A program made the position numbers and the translations under genes. A stretch of DNA of 64,000 nucleotides. It comes from Blakeslea trispora. Its lineage: Eukaryota > Mucoromycota > Mucoromycetes > Mucorales > Choanephoraceae. The notes under the pieces were generated by a model that did no database searches, had not been told where the DNA came from, and was given only the letters and a program-made list of their open reading frames with translations. Positions 32,544-44,829 of this stretch are shown here, piece after piece; position 1 is the stretch's first letter, and each line of letters opens with the position of its first letter. The stretch lies in the NCBI GenBank assembly GCA_025331445.1, contig JAIWNE010000044.1, positions 1-64,000 on the forward strand. The letters are read 5' to 3'.

Positions 32544-35500
32544 TTACAGTTCGTCTTTGATAGGTACACTTTTCTCAACAGTTAACTCGACTTGGTTTTG
32601 ATTTGCTCTTGACGATAAGGCCTGTCGCAAGCTGTCTATCTCTTTGTCATATGTTTCCCATTCTGGTACTTGTCGGCGTGCACGGTCCAATTTAGGCTCC
32701 TTAGTGAGAGGGTTGTTACACTTCAAGAAGTTAGTTTTTCTGTATTTCTCGTTGCAAGTACAATCTTACCAAGTCGATCGTTTTTGCTTTTTTTAGACTT
32801 TCATCACTACACCAAGTCTCGCACCAAAGCCATTCTTGAGGTAAAGAGAAGATAGGCACCATATGTTGCATATTATTAGGCAAGTCTTGATCCAAATTGG
32901 CTAGTGATCCAGGGTCTGCACTCAGTTGCTGGTATTGTGCACGAAGACGATCGCCAGCAGCCATTTGACGAAAACGAACAAGATCTACCACATAGAGTGC
33001 ACTAATATGGTAAGGTTTGCCTCTTAAATGATTCTTCCAATAGCCCTCTTTCCAGAATCTAAATCCATCCATTTCTGTACGGTCAGAGCAAAAAGGTGTA
33101 TAACCATAAGGTGCACCCTTCAAATCCATATCAATCAATTCCTTGAGATCGGTTCTCACAATCTATCATAGAAAGAGTTGAGATGAAACAGTTGAAATTG
33201 ACATGCATCAATCATGCTCTTACTTGATCAGCATCAACAAAAATGACTTTGTCTAAGCTCAAGGGAAAAAGTACATCCAAAAACAAAATCTTGTAGCCCC
33301 AAATGGTTCGTTGTTTTTCTTGTTGACCACGAAGCCATGAAGGCCATTTGTATGTTACCATTTCATAGTCAAATCCATACTGTTTGGCCATATGAGGTAC
33401 AAAGTCCTATTGTTTTTCTCGAATGAGTGAGGTACAAGCAATAAGTCTTTTTCTTTTCTTTTGTATACCTTAAACTCAGGGGACAAAAAGTTTTCAATGA
33501 ACCAAAACTTGACAGTACTCTCTGTATGTTTCATCACCGAGGCCATCATGATAGAGAGAAATCTTTCATATAGTTTACCTGATGCAACAGAAAAAACATT
33601 GATATCGGCTTGCTTGGGTTTAGATAGATCGACTACCTCTTGATGCTTTTTGCCAAACAGCTTGTTAGATAAAGAGGACCAAATACCAGTAGAGGTGTTT
33701 CTAGCCTTGTTGACTTCAGAAATACCTAGCACATCTTCATGCTCCATACCTGCATTCTTGCGCACAAGAGGCATAATGGTCAAACCCTCGAAAGAAGTAA
33801 TAGCTATTGTATAATTATTTCCAAGATGGCTGTTCCAGTTCCATCGACCTTCTGTGCCCACGTCTTGAATAGAGTAAACATCAAAGGATCGGCCTTGACG
33901 TAAACCAAAATGCCAGAAGCCAGGCAAAGCTTTCAATTGAAAATAGCCAAGATTGGCCATGACAAGAGTGTCTCTCTTGGCATGGTTTGAAGTAATCTCA
34001 AACTCAAGTCCTCGAGGTGGTGATTTGTTACTGGCATCCAAGCAATGTCCTTCTAGTAGAATACTTTCTAATTCATAGACAGCTGAAACACCTGATGAGC
34101 TAGTGGACAGCATGATGTTATCCAGATCAGTGTTGGCTTCACGTACGGTGACATGCCAAGCATTGTTGGTTTCGACACCCAATGTATAAAGAGGGTCCAT
34201 AGGTAAATCAGCAAAATAAGCAACTGGTATAGTTTGTTTTCCGGTCTCTGAATCAAAATGAAGCTCCTTATCAAACACGTATCGATAGAAGCGTTTGATT
34301 GGTAGTTCTTCCAGATTTGTTGTAGGGTTCAAGTGAAGTGCGACACAGACGCCTTCTATTTCAGAAAGTGTCTGAAGAATAGGAGCCCATCTTTGTGTGT
34401 CTTCGCTCAAAGGGTCTATAATAACACCAATCTCTAAAAAGGATGTGTCACAATTACCTACAACTAAGCGCGAATGCTGAACACCTTGAATCACGTTGTA
34501 TATACGATGGCGATAAACAGGCTCATCATTTTCAAGCGAATTAGCCTGGTTCGTTGTCAACAACTTGTCTGTTTCGATAAGAGTAGCTACTCGTGACAAT
34601 ACATCTGGTGTAAGCTTATGGGCGTATCCTGATTCTTCGATGGCTTGAGCTACAGGAGAAATACGCTTGGTATATTCCAAATCGAATAAAGCAGAGAAGT
34701 GATCTTTGTTGAATACTACATTAGCCTCAAAAGGACCTATAACCTACTCAAGCAATCCAAAATAAGAAACACTTTGTATCTCTCTTCCTCTCTCTTTAGT
34801 CTTAAGATTGACTTACTCTTCCATTTAGGACAAGGCCAAAGAATCCCTTTTGAATGCCTTGTTGTTGTAAGTTTTCATTTAAATCTATCCAGCGCTTGCT
34901 AACTGTTTTTGCTTCCATATTGATGGTGGGTGAGCCAGGGATAATGGCCTCTACTTTGGTATTGCCTGTATTTTCAGAGTCAGCATAGTTTTCAATAGCC
35001 AGATCAACTATTTCTTTGATTTGACTAAACGAGGGGTCTTGCTCATTAAATAGCATGGCACCAAGGACATCGGAAAACAGAGGTTCTTGATTCTCATCAA
35101 TAGCAGTAACTTTAACTTCATCTTCGTTGGTTGTTTGAGGAGTAGGACTGTGAATCAATGCGATGTTTGCTTTGGCAGTAATGTCCTACCCCCCCCCCAC
35201 TTAAATTAGTCTAAATTGAAGCATACCAAAAACAGATACTTACAACAGACGACAGGGCTTCAGACACCAGTTTAAGACCGGCGATAGTGTTCAGGTCCGC
35301 AAATATCCAAAGGTTGGCTATGGGTGTTTCAGCTTTATCTGTACATAAAAAAAAATACAATCAATAACATTGTTACAATTCAAGCAATGCCCATACCTTT
35401 TGTGATATACTTTATATCAGCAGGTGATTCAAATTGTTGCATACGAAGAGGATGTGTGCGAGTAGGAGTGACATAGGAATTACGTTGACGTACAACACGA

Positions 35501-37955
35501 GGTTGGCTTAAGACAAAATCATAAAAATCAAGTCCTTCTGTAAATCTTCCACTATAAACTAGATGTTGAACAGCTCTTTGGGTTTCACTCAAAGGTGCCA
35601 TAAGCAGTTGAATCCAGTTCTATCAAATCTAGTCAATGAACAAAGCTTTTGGTCTAAAGCAGGCTTGACTTACTCTTTCTTCGTTGTATTCAATTAATTT
35701 CCCATTGATAAACATCACACTGTGGCTCATATCAACAGTCTGAATACTCATACGATTCAAGAAGTTTCGTGTGGATTGAGCAAATGAAGCTTGTGTTTGA
35801 AGTGCTTGATCCAAAGAATGCTTGACCTGAGATTTTGGTTTGCCTGCATGAGCCAGTACAGAATCAAAGATTGTCTGAATGTCTTTCATATCTAGCTGAG
35901 ATTTGCCTTCTCCATGCAGCTTTTCTAAAGCCTAATCAAAAATAAGAAAATTGTAAGGAAAGTGAGCTCCCTTCTTCCCGTTAGAGGATTGGCTATGAAA
36001 GCCACTTTCCTCTCTTGTTACCATTGTTAGAAATTTCATGCCATTGCTCTTTCCAAACTCTTCATTCAAGTAGTTTAATGCTTTTGCCATGATAGTAGCT
36101 ATGATTTTGTTTTGAAATAAGAACAAACTAGTGAGTCTCAATCCACTGCTTTCATTTACGTATCTCACATACATATACTATCGTCTTCTTTAATCAAGCA
36201 AACAATGCCAAAGCGAATAGGTACAAGCCGCTTAACCATTGCTTGTACTTCATGCGCGACTCGAGCCAATGATTCCATGTTGGCTAAATCTTCTACCATG
36301 ATAAGGTTAAAGATGTTCTTCTTTATTGGTGGCAACTGGCCAGGATAAGAAGGCCTAAGAAACTGAACGAGAAAACAAGATTTATATGCTATTTTCTGTT
36401 TGTAAGAGGCTGCCGGTTTACGCTTACCTCTTCCATATCGTCTGTCCATTTGCTATATTTTTTGTCTTTTTCAAGATCGTTCCACCAAGTAACAAAACGA
36501 TCATTTAGGGTGTCGCGTACGTCGTAGATATCACTGTTAGCTGCGCTAGGAGTTCTTTCAGCAGCAGTATAGCTCGGATGGGACAGAATATGAATGGCTT
36601 GTTTAGCTGTGAAGTCCATCTGTTCAAAGGAGCGAATCAATGTACGCTCCGATCGAATGGCACGCAAAAGACTTTCATTATTCCCCCCATCCTTTTCTTT
36701 AGTATATGGTTAACCAAACAAGACAGTCAGTACTTACTAGAATGGATCTATCTGATCAAACTCTAATCCTCTGCCATTAAGCCAAACAGCGTTTAGGCCA
36801 GCACGAAGAAAAGACTGTTGGTTTTCCATGATCTCTTGTTCAAATTCAGAGTTCAATTGTACCTGACTGATGCTTTTGGCATAACGAGGAAAATCTTGGG
36901 CTAAATCTATCAAGGTTTCAAGAGGATGAGCAGAGGTAGCAACAAATTGAGCAGCCTTTGTTCCAAGCTTCTTGATTTCTGCTGGTGTCAATGGTTCTAT
37001 TTTGGCTTTCTTATCCATTTGAAATAAAGTTTGGCCAATTTTCTTGCCCATGTTAGACCACTTGTTTTTCAGTCCACTGGCATGTTTTTCTACATCGTTT
37101 CTCTTATGAGTCTTTCCTTTTGTACTCTAGTGCTTCTCTCACACTCGCACATTTATTTTTCTTACCTTCAGAACGATCATCAATGACCAAGTAATCTGTC
37201 TTTTTCAGTGCTAGTTCAACACCATACCCGGTCAGGTACAAGGGCGATGTACTCTCAAAAGGCTTATAACGGATTACAAATGGTATGTTTGCTTCATTGA
37301 GGTGCTGATACATCGTTTTGAAATCATTTGAAAAGCGATCAGTATACAGTGCCACAACTGGTGGGGTTTGAGTACTATGTATCTGATGATCAAATGAGAA
37401 CAACTCAATAGGCTTTCCTGTAGTCTCAGTATACAATGAGATAAATGATTCGAGCTGACAAAATTGCTGCTGATCATATAAAATCCAGGTACCACACGTA
37501 TCCTCATATGTCTGATTTAAGGCGGGTACAATAAGCTCGCGGTAGTGTTGATAGTATGCTTCAATACGCGGAGCAGCTTCATGAATAGCTAATGAAGCCT
37601 TGAAGAGCTGTGTTGTGTCTGTTCCCAAGAAAGCGATTGCCTCGACTGCTCTGTTATAAACTTGAGCTGCTGTAAGTGATGAGGTCGTCTCTAGATCCAC
37701 AAAGTGAGGAAGTAAATCCAAATAAGCTGTCTTGTTTTGTGTAGCCAGTGTCTCACTAGCACCAGAGTCAGTTCTATGCCCATATTCTAAAACAAATGAA
37801 AATATACTTTACGCGATTTCTATAATAAAGTTGGGCGCTTTCCAAGGAGCAACCATAGTCAAGTCAACCGTTGCAGAGGACTGTGCTTCGGCTTGAATCG
37901 AGCATAATGCTGTTGCCACTAAACCGAGGATAGCTTTCGTTATCCTTGGTGTCAT
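32544..37955 (-). CDS. UDP-glucose:glycoprotein glucosyltransferase (UGGT)
   Basis: This is the ER folding sensor that re-glucosylates misfolded N-glycoproteins so that calnexin rebinds them. A signal peptide follows ATG 37955 ([17 protein letters not shown]). The long N-terminal part contains thioredoxin-like segments (37.7-34.8 kb) and the beta-sandwich region (34.7-33.5 kb). The C-terminal GT24 glycosyltransferase domain has the metal-binding DxD in FVDADQ near 33230, the diagnostic [19 protein letters not shown] near 33030, and [20 protein letters not shown] near 32850. The protein ends in KDEL, a canonical ER-retrieval signal, at 32544. About fifteen short introns interrupt the gene; I estimate about 1500 residues, normal for the family. 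Small uncertainties remain at the first splice junction (37.75-37.81 kb). It is divergent from the STK19-like gene with 268 bp between the start codons. Confidence 0.93.
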
Positions 37956-38223
37956 ATTGCTAAGCAAAAATTGAAAGAAAAAAAAAAGGTAAGTATAAGC
38001 TTAAAACATCGCATAAGAAGCGGAAGTTGAACGGTTCTTTTGGTACAACAAATAGTGATGTACCACATCAAATTGAGTTTTTGAAGACTTCTTTAACATG
38101 ATCTTAGTCAGGAAATGATTGGTAAAAAAAAAAAGGGTGATGTCGTAACACTGAATTCATGTAAAATATTTCCTAATTTTTTCTTTTTTTTTATTACTTT
38201 TTTTTTGTATATCTAATTTTTAT

Positions 38224-39373
38224 ATGAATTCAACAAAACGCACAAGAATTGCTACTAGTCAACATTTATATCAAACACAACAAAGAAGAATCTATAAACC
38301 CGATGTGTATGGCATTCGAAAACTAAAGACTCGGCCACAGACCAGCACAGAGGCTACTGAAGATTTTGACGATATAGAGCATGATTTAGCCCAAATGGAT
38401 TCTGATTCAATTGCTGCGGTCGAACTGTTGATTCAGAAAAACCCTCAATCCAATCTACCAGTATGTTTAATTCATCAAGTCTATAGTATTCTATCAAATC
38501 ATACCACAGTTGACCGAGAAATAGTAATCAACATTATTGTTTAAAAAAAATTGATATATCTGATTGTTTTTTTTTGGAGTAGCAAGAAGCACTGAAGAGC
38601 AACAAATATCGAAAATTTCATGTTATGGGTGCATTAGAGGATGAGTTTCTATTAATGAAAACTAGTGACTATGATAACAACATCATGCAAGCTAGGGTAG
38701 AAGCTATGAAAGATGACAATATCAATCTGGATGTTTTTGGTAAGCTACCTCTTTCTTTTCTTTATACCGTTTTTTTTTTCTCTTTTTACTGATACTTTGA
38801 TTTCTTATCTAGATCGATTTAGAGATCATGTACAACATGTCAATGAAGTGACTGTTTCGAAAGACAAACTTATGGACACATTCAGCATGACAGAAAAACA
38901 AATTGCGTGAGTATGTAGAGTAAGTTTGTGATTTAGAAAGTAACAACACATTATCACATAGACAGCTTGTCTCTTTCGGCCTTTTGCTTCCTCATACTCA
39001 TATTGATTTGTATTGGTTTTCAATACGAGGACAAGGGCTGTTCATGTCCAAGCTAAACTCAGGTAGAACAGAGATATTACGGATGTTGAAAAAGCGACAT
39101 ACTCATAACATCATGGAAAAGGTAAGTTGTGTTGTTGTATAGAAGTCAGCTACCTAATGTTTTTTTCTGTTAGTTACTCTTGCAAAAGAAATTGAAAAAG
39201 ACCAGTTTTAGTATAGATTTCTTGTTGTATGATCTTGTGGGAAGCGGTAGGGTAGAGAGGTATGCAAAAGCTTTATTCTCTAAAGGGGTTCTTTTCTCAC
39301 TTGTATGTATATCTTTAGGCACTCAACACCTATGGGGGATTTGATACAGTTAACAAGCAAAGGCAGAAGTTAA
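38224..39373 (+). CDS. STK19-like winged-helix protein
   Basis: Six exons can be set exactly: 38224-38460, 38583-38739, 38813-38906, 38962-39121, 39174-39259 and 39319-39373; all introns are GT-AG and phases agree. The product of about 260 residues has a basic N-terminus and a body resembling animal STK19: VSFGLLLPHTHIDLYWFSI, followed by LNSGRTEILRMLKKRHT, then a final HSTPMGDLIQLTSKG matching the STK19 end (ISTTSGTLLRL type). Despite its name STK19 is not a kinase. It is a tandem winged-helix DNA-binding protein, recently placed in transcription-coupled nucleotide-excision repair. A nuclear DNA-binding role is inferred here. No kinase motifs are present. The gene shares its upstream region with UGGT. 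Confidence 0.82.
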
Positions 39374-39567
39374 AGATGAAGAGAGAAAATCATTATAGAC
39401 AAGTCTTTTATTTTTTGGTTGTTTATTCATATAGTAATGCAATAAAAAGGCAATAGAAAAGGGGGGTATATTGAAAGAAAAGGACTGCATATTGATATAT
39501 ACATGTATATATGTACAAAGAGATGTTTACAAAGTGAAAGCATAGTATGACCAATAAGAGAGACGTT

Positions 39568-40155
39568 TTAGATTTCTTGTCTTAAAGTGGAAGGTCGTGC
39601 CCATAAAAATTCGTCTGTTCTTTTTTTGAGGTAAGGTTTGTCAGTGTTTGTCAACATCATCTGACTGGTATCTTGAGCGTGCTTTTTAGTGGCTGCGATG
39701 CGCAAGAAGTTACCGTTGATTCGAGTATCTCTGATATAAGCATGTGTTTGAAATTTCAATGGTGCATCTGTGTTTGTGTCAACAAAGGATGGGCTGGAAT
39801 ATTCTTTCCAGTGTCTATGTTCAGGTGATGTATCTTGTTGTTGATACTGCTTGACAATCTTGTGACGTGCTTCTCTGTCACTCTTTTCGATAGTTGATAT
39901 AGTCTCTTGTTGATTTGATTCGGAATGACCATAGTAGTTTCGTAGACTATGATAGATGTCTTGTTGTTTTGCGCATGCTTGATTTTGCCTTTTGGGTGCT
40001 ACCTTGATCACTGTATGGGCGTTGTTTTTGATAGGAGAAACTTTGTGTTGTCGAGGCAATTTTGACCGAAGGCTCAAGATTACTTTCTTGAAGGATATAG
40101 TCAATGATGTATCGGGGTGAGTAAGAGAAACAGAGTTGGTGGTAGAGAAGCGCAT
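39568..40155 (-). CDS. Small basic hypothetical protein
   Basis: An uninterrupted ORF of 195 codons from ATG 40155 to a stop at 39568. It is rich in Lys, Arg, Gln, Thr and Ser, lacks a signal peptide or membrane segment, and has no recognised domain. The composition suggests a disordered nuclear or cytoplasmic protein. It is convergent with the STK19-like gene, whose stop lies 195 bp away. Length and codon use make a real gene more likely than chance, but no function is proposed. Confidence 0.5.
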   Translation of the reverse strand: MRFSTTNSVSLTHPDTSLTISFKKVILSLRSKLPRQHKVSPIKNNAHTVIKVAPKRQNQACAKQQDIYHSLRNYYGHSESNQQETISTIEKSDREARHKIVKQYQQQDTSPEHRHWKEYSSPSFVDTNTDAPLKFQTHAYIRDTRINGNFLRIAATKKHAQDTSQMMLTNTDKPYLKKRTDEFLWARPSTLRQEI

Positions 40156-42289
40156 GAGAAATAAGACAATGTAATAGGGAAAGAGAAAGAGAGAGAAGAA
40201 AGAGGTACAGATGATAGATGCCTGTTATTAAATAGGCAATTGACAAAAAGTCCAGGAAAAAAAAAAGAATCTGCAGTTGGATCAAAACAATTGAATTTAT
40301 AGAATTCTAAAAACAAAAGGAATTCAGAGAAATAGGAAAATGACAAGCCTGCCTAATTCAGCTGTGTGGTCAAACAGTGGCTGCAGCTTTGCAGGGCGGT
40401 TCCTGAAAGTATAAAGCGGATAAACAACTTTCAACTGCTTCCAAGCTAAAGAGATCATGCTTCTGTTTAAACAAGAACCGCATTTCTCTTACTATTTGAT
40501 GCTATTAACTAAAGTAAGAACCCATTCTGTAGAGATTAGTATAATGTGTGTTGCAAATGTTGATGTCAAATTTACCTTGTGTTTGGTCTTTTCTTTTTTT
40601 TTTTATTGTTGTTAGATAAAAGTCAGTTTTAGTCTTATTTGCTTCACAGTCTAAAGAAAAATTTTTTTTTGTTTTTGGCTCATGAACAAACATGACTAGA
40701 GTTATGAAAAACGCTTCTTCTTCAGACAAGCCCCCTCCTTTACTGTTTGCTGCAACAGAAACGATGTTTAGCTTGTAATGATAGGCATAAATATGTTTGT
40801 TCCCAATTGGCTTATAATGATCTAAACACAACGCGGATTACAAGGCGTTTCTTTTCTTTTTTAATGAAAATATATATCAATAGCATCAGATCAACTCGTT
40901 CGTTAATTGGGTTTCAGCTTTCGAAAGATAAATGCATTTATATGTTTATGCATGAAAAAGTCAACAAAAACACGTACTTGCCCTCAAAAGAAAATTGAGA
41001 GGATATGATAGGATACAATCTTATGACCCTTTTTGTAACAAATTGGGTCAGAGCGAGAGACACGTCCAAAATGTATGTGTTTTAGGGGGGGATAGGTGCA
41101 CTTGTTTATTCATCCTTTTTTTTTTTACTTTCTACCGATTTATTCTAAAGGGAGATTCATTAGTGCTCTAAAAAAAAGTGTCAAATACCATTGAACTGGT
41201 ATTATCAGATTTTAGTTTGGTCAAGAAGCAAAAGAGTTACAATTGACAGTTCATTTGGTATCCAGTTATGATGTAATTGGGATTAAATAAAGATTGCCCC
41301 TGGAAACACCAAATCCAATTCATTGGTGCTACAGCTACTGTAACATTCGACATAGCGTTGGTGATACAAACAAGTGCTGACAATAAAGCCATGCAAGTTG
41401 CGTACATGGAAATTCAAGAAAAATCTCCTCAATAGTGTATCATCCATCCATAAAAGCCAACAGCTACCTGAAGCACGTCACAGCGTGATCGATGTCACAT
41501 TGCAGTTTGACACAAGCCAAACTTTCTGTTTAGAAGTCGAAATGCATCTTGGTAGAATAGGTTGTTCATTAAACGACTTTACAACCAATTAAAATCAGTA
41601 CGACCGTTCAATCATGCCTGAGTACGAATCTGAACCAGTTCATTGAATATCACAATCATGGTAACAACTTCAAACTAATTAATGGGAAATAAAGGAAAGC
41701 ATTGTTTCTTGGGCCAACAAGTCATCGAAAGTATTCATCTCTAGTTACTGCCAGAAAAATAAAAGGACATTAGACTAAAGGTTTTATATGAAAGTTCTAT
41801 GACCTTTTTGAGCTCTTTCTTGCTCATTGTAAGTCAAACGTTGACTCTGTATTACATCAACTAAAGAGGAGTTAATAATCAGAGGCTGCTTAGTGGCATA
41901 AATAAAGAAAAAAAAAAGCAGTTTTCTAAGTTTATCTTTTCTTTCAGTTCTCAGAGAGAGAGGATGAAAGCCTGTCTTTAATAAATAAATAAAAAAGAAA
42001 AGCAATGAGATTCGTCTGAGTGCTTAATTAACCTTAGATACCTGCTGCACATTATTTCCATAATCTGTATATCTGCAAAAAAAAAAGAAAAGAAAAGAAA
42101 AAAACCCTTATTAAAGAATTACAATTTTACTCTGAAACAGACAAAACAATATAAAAAAAGCAATATCATTTATTGATGGACAAAAAACTGAGCGAAAAAG
42201 CTAAATAGGCTTCGTGTTCAAAAAGAAAAAAAAATACAATAATTGCTTTATTTAAAAGTGTTCACATACTTTAGAAATGAACTCTTCTA
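40156..42289. other. Intergenic region, no gene recognised
   Basis: AT-rich DNA with many A- and T-runs and (GA)n-like patches. Several 60-110-codon frames occur on both strands but none has splice continuity, domain content or codon bias. Confidence 0.4.
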
Positions 42290-42561
42290 CAGTCCCACCG
42301 AATAAATCTACATACGGCTAAAAATTTAAAGAAATTTTTGTTGTACTTTTTATTACTTTTCTTTATAAAACTACATATGGCCTGGATTAAAAGTAATTTT
42401 CTTTTTACATTTTCTGAAATGCCATGAGTTGAACTACATTTTGGTCATTTTTGAGAGTATGAGGTCCATTTCAGAGCTTCCAATGTTTATTGCAACACAT
42501 GCCATGTTCATCGGTTGTTCAAATATTTAAAAATCGTATGTAGATTAATTCGGTGGGACTT
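42290..42561. mobile_element. 272-bp MITE with TA target site
   Basis: Ends are inverted repeats of about 25 bp: CAGTCCCACCGAATAAATC on the left, and its counterpart ending ATTCGGTGGGACTT on the right. TA dinucleotides flank both ends (42288-42289 and 42562-42563), the signature of Tc1/mariner insertion. The interior is non-coding. It adjoins an open coding fragment that begins immediately after the right TA. Confidence 0.8.
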
Positions 42562-42812
42562 TAGATGAAGGAGATTTAGGTGCTTCAGGACCATCCACTC
42601 CAACCGTGTTTGAAAGTGCATCCATCTATCATACTCCCCCTCGCAGAGATACTTCTAATTCACGAATGCCTAAGTATGTCTATTTCAATGAATTTGCAGA
42701 AAGTGAATCGAGTAGCTCTCAAGGTAGTACTTTTGATCTACATGATGTTGAAACAGATGCTTTGGGGTTTGTTCAGATTGGTAAAAAAATGGACAAATGT
42801 GTTGACCGGTAA
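42562..42812 (+). pseudogene. Orphan coding fragment after the MITE
   Basis: An open frame runs from the MITE edge to a stop at 42810-42812, reading LDEGDLGASGPSTPTVF, then PKYVYFNEFAESESSSSQG and ending GKKMDKCVDR. The composition (acidic, Ser/Pro-rich, few rare codons) looks like genuine protein but has no recognised family and no upstream exon beyond the MITE. It may be the last exon of a gene broken by insertion. Identity is unknown. Confidence 0.4.
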
Positions 42813-44829
42813 AAGTTACTCTTGTAAGTACTTTTTTCCTTCCAAAAAAAAATGCAAACATAACAAGTAGACCCCCTTGTAAAAATCAACAAAGACTCTC
42901 TCTGTTAACCATTTCATACATAATTGTTGCCTGAAGTCTATATGATTACCTCATATTGTTTGAGTAGCTAATTAGCAAGTTCATTCAAGTGTCTTAGTGT
43001 GTACTCGAAAAAAAAGGGTATTGCGACCAATCTTTATTGAGAACCAAATGTTGCTCTAAAATAAACAATAGAGTAATCATTAAGCTATGTGAATGTTGAT
43101 GGCTATCTGCTTCTAACCGCTTTTTTCTACTTGACGATAACTCTTTAGATACTAAGTGTGGACTTGATCTCAATTTTACAAGCAGTCTTTCTAATCTTTG
43201 AATAAGCCTTCCTTGTCTACACGAAAATTCTAAATTAGACTAAATTTAGCTCAGTAGTCAATAGCAGCTATTTAGCTATCAGGCCCAGTAGAGCTATTGC
43301 TTCACACTGTTTACTGTTGATTAAATTGTCGCGTCAGGGATAAAGATTTGTGGGCGCTTAGCATGAGACAGTCAATATCACAATACAGTAAACACAATTT
43401 AGACACTTTTCCGTCTTTATCGATCTACTGAATAGGCTACATTCACTTGAAAAGGTGTCTAAATGGAGGCTTTGTTACATTGACTATCAAGTTCCAGCCA
43501 GATAATTCTCTTTAAATCTCTTACCCTATTTTCGGTGACTAAAACAGGCTGGATTTTGCTTCTTCCTTGTTTACCCAAGAGAGCATATCAAGTTCCAGAG
43601 TACCATCTCTCCTACCTCAACTAGTTGACTCTAGGCAACACCCGGTTGCTTCTGGCAAGCACTAGCTGCTGAACAAGACATATTACAATCTTAAACGTTC
43701 GCCACCTGTTCTTTAGCTTCATGCGCTTTCAATCAACAGATTCAAAACACATAATGGTAGTCAACGAAGCAGTCCAAGTGGGTACTTGTCTAAAACTGGC
43801 CAGGGCAGAGGTGAATTAAATAACAATCTGCACATTATCTGATGAGCATCTGATAAAGATTTCACCTTGTTACAGTTAAAGAAAAAAGCAAAAGAAAAGG
43901 AAAAAAAAGCAGCAGAAATTTTATTTTCCTATGATTGGCTTCCCCACGTCATACCTCTCCTCAATGTATGGCTATTCTTTAGTAGGCTGCCATTCTTTTT
44001 TTTTTTTTTGTGGGTAAGGCAGATGCTTACATCTCCAGTACTTTACTGTCATATTTTGTTCGCTTCAAGCGATAAAACAAAAAGCCTTTTAGTTGACGTC
44101 ATTCCTTCATCAACAGATGAAAAGTAAGCGAAAAACAAGATGCAAACAAAGACAAAAAAACAATCAAAGTAGACTTCACAATGTCTGAATTTTACTGCCC
44201 GATAACCATTCTGTAAGCAAAAAAAGACTTTTATAGTGCATTGCATAATCAGAGGCTATCATAAGCTCTGATATAATAGTAGTATTAAGTGCATTAGCAA
44301 ATGCATGAACCGGCCTCATTGATGCTCATTTCGATTTTTACAACAATGAACTTTTTATCATCAAGTTATTGATCCTTTGAGCGATTCGAATCATCCTAAA
44401 GACACACAATAATAAATTACAGATCAAATTTTACTTTGATAGTTATTATCTACAACAAAGCTCTTGTTTTGACAGTAGCTTCTATAATGCTCTACCATTA
44501 AGCAAAATTCTATTTGATTTAGAGCCTTAGTGGGTGGACGTAACTCCGAAAAGTCACTTTCGGCTTCACTTTGAAAAAGCATAACTCGTATCATAATAAA
44601 GTCACAAGTCTAAAACTTTGTAGATCAAAACCTTCACATATCAATTGCATTGTGTACGATTTTTAGCTTTGTACGAGATGTTTTGTTCTGCCAGCTCTGA
44701 TCATTCAATTTCGCTTGTAGGACGTAAATTCTAGAAGCCGAAAGTGGCTTCATTTTCGTCAACCTATAAGTTAAACATAAAGTTATCAAAAATGTGTCAA
44801 AATATCACAAATAAAAGAGCTTTATTCAA
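42813..44829. other. Intergenic region with short repeated motifs
   Basis: No gene is recognised between 42813 and about 44520. Between 44530 and 44760, GGACGTAA occurs twice and CACTTTCGGCTTC occurs once in each orientation, suggesting the remains of a small transposon or the end of the adjacent piggyBac element; no clean terminal repeat or TTAA pair could be drawn. Confidence 0.35.

Noticed and set aside
44530..44760. GGACGTAA and CACTTTCGGCTTC motif pairs as a defined transposon
   Set aside because: One motif is direct and the other inverted, with no flank duplication, so no element borders can be drawn.
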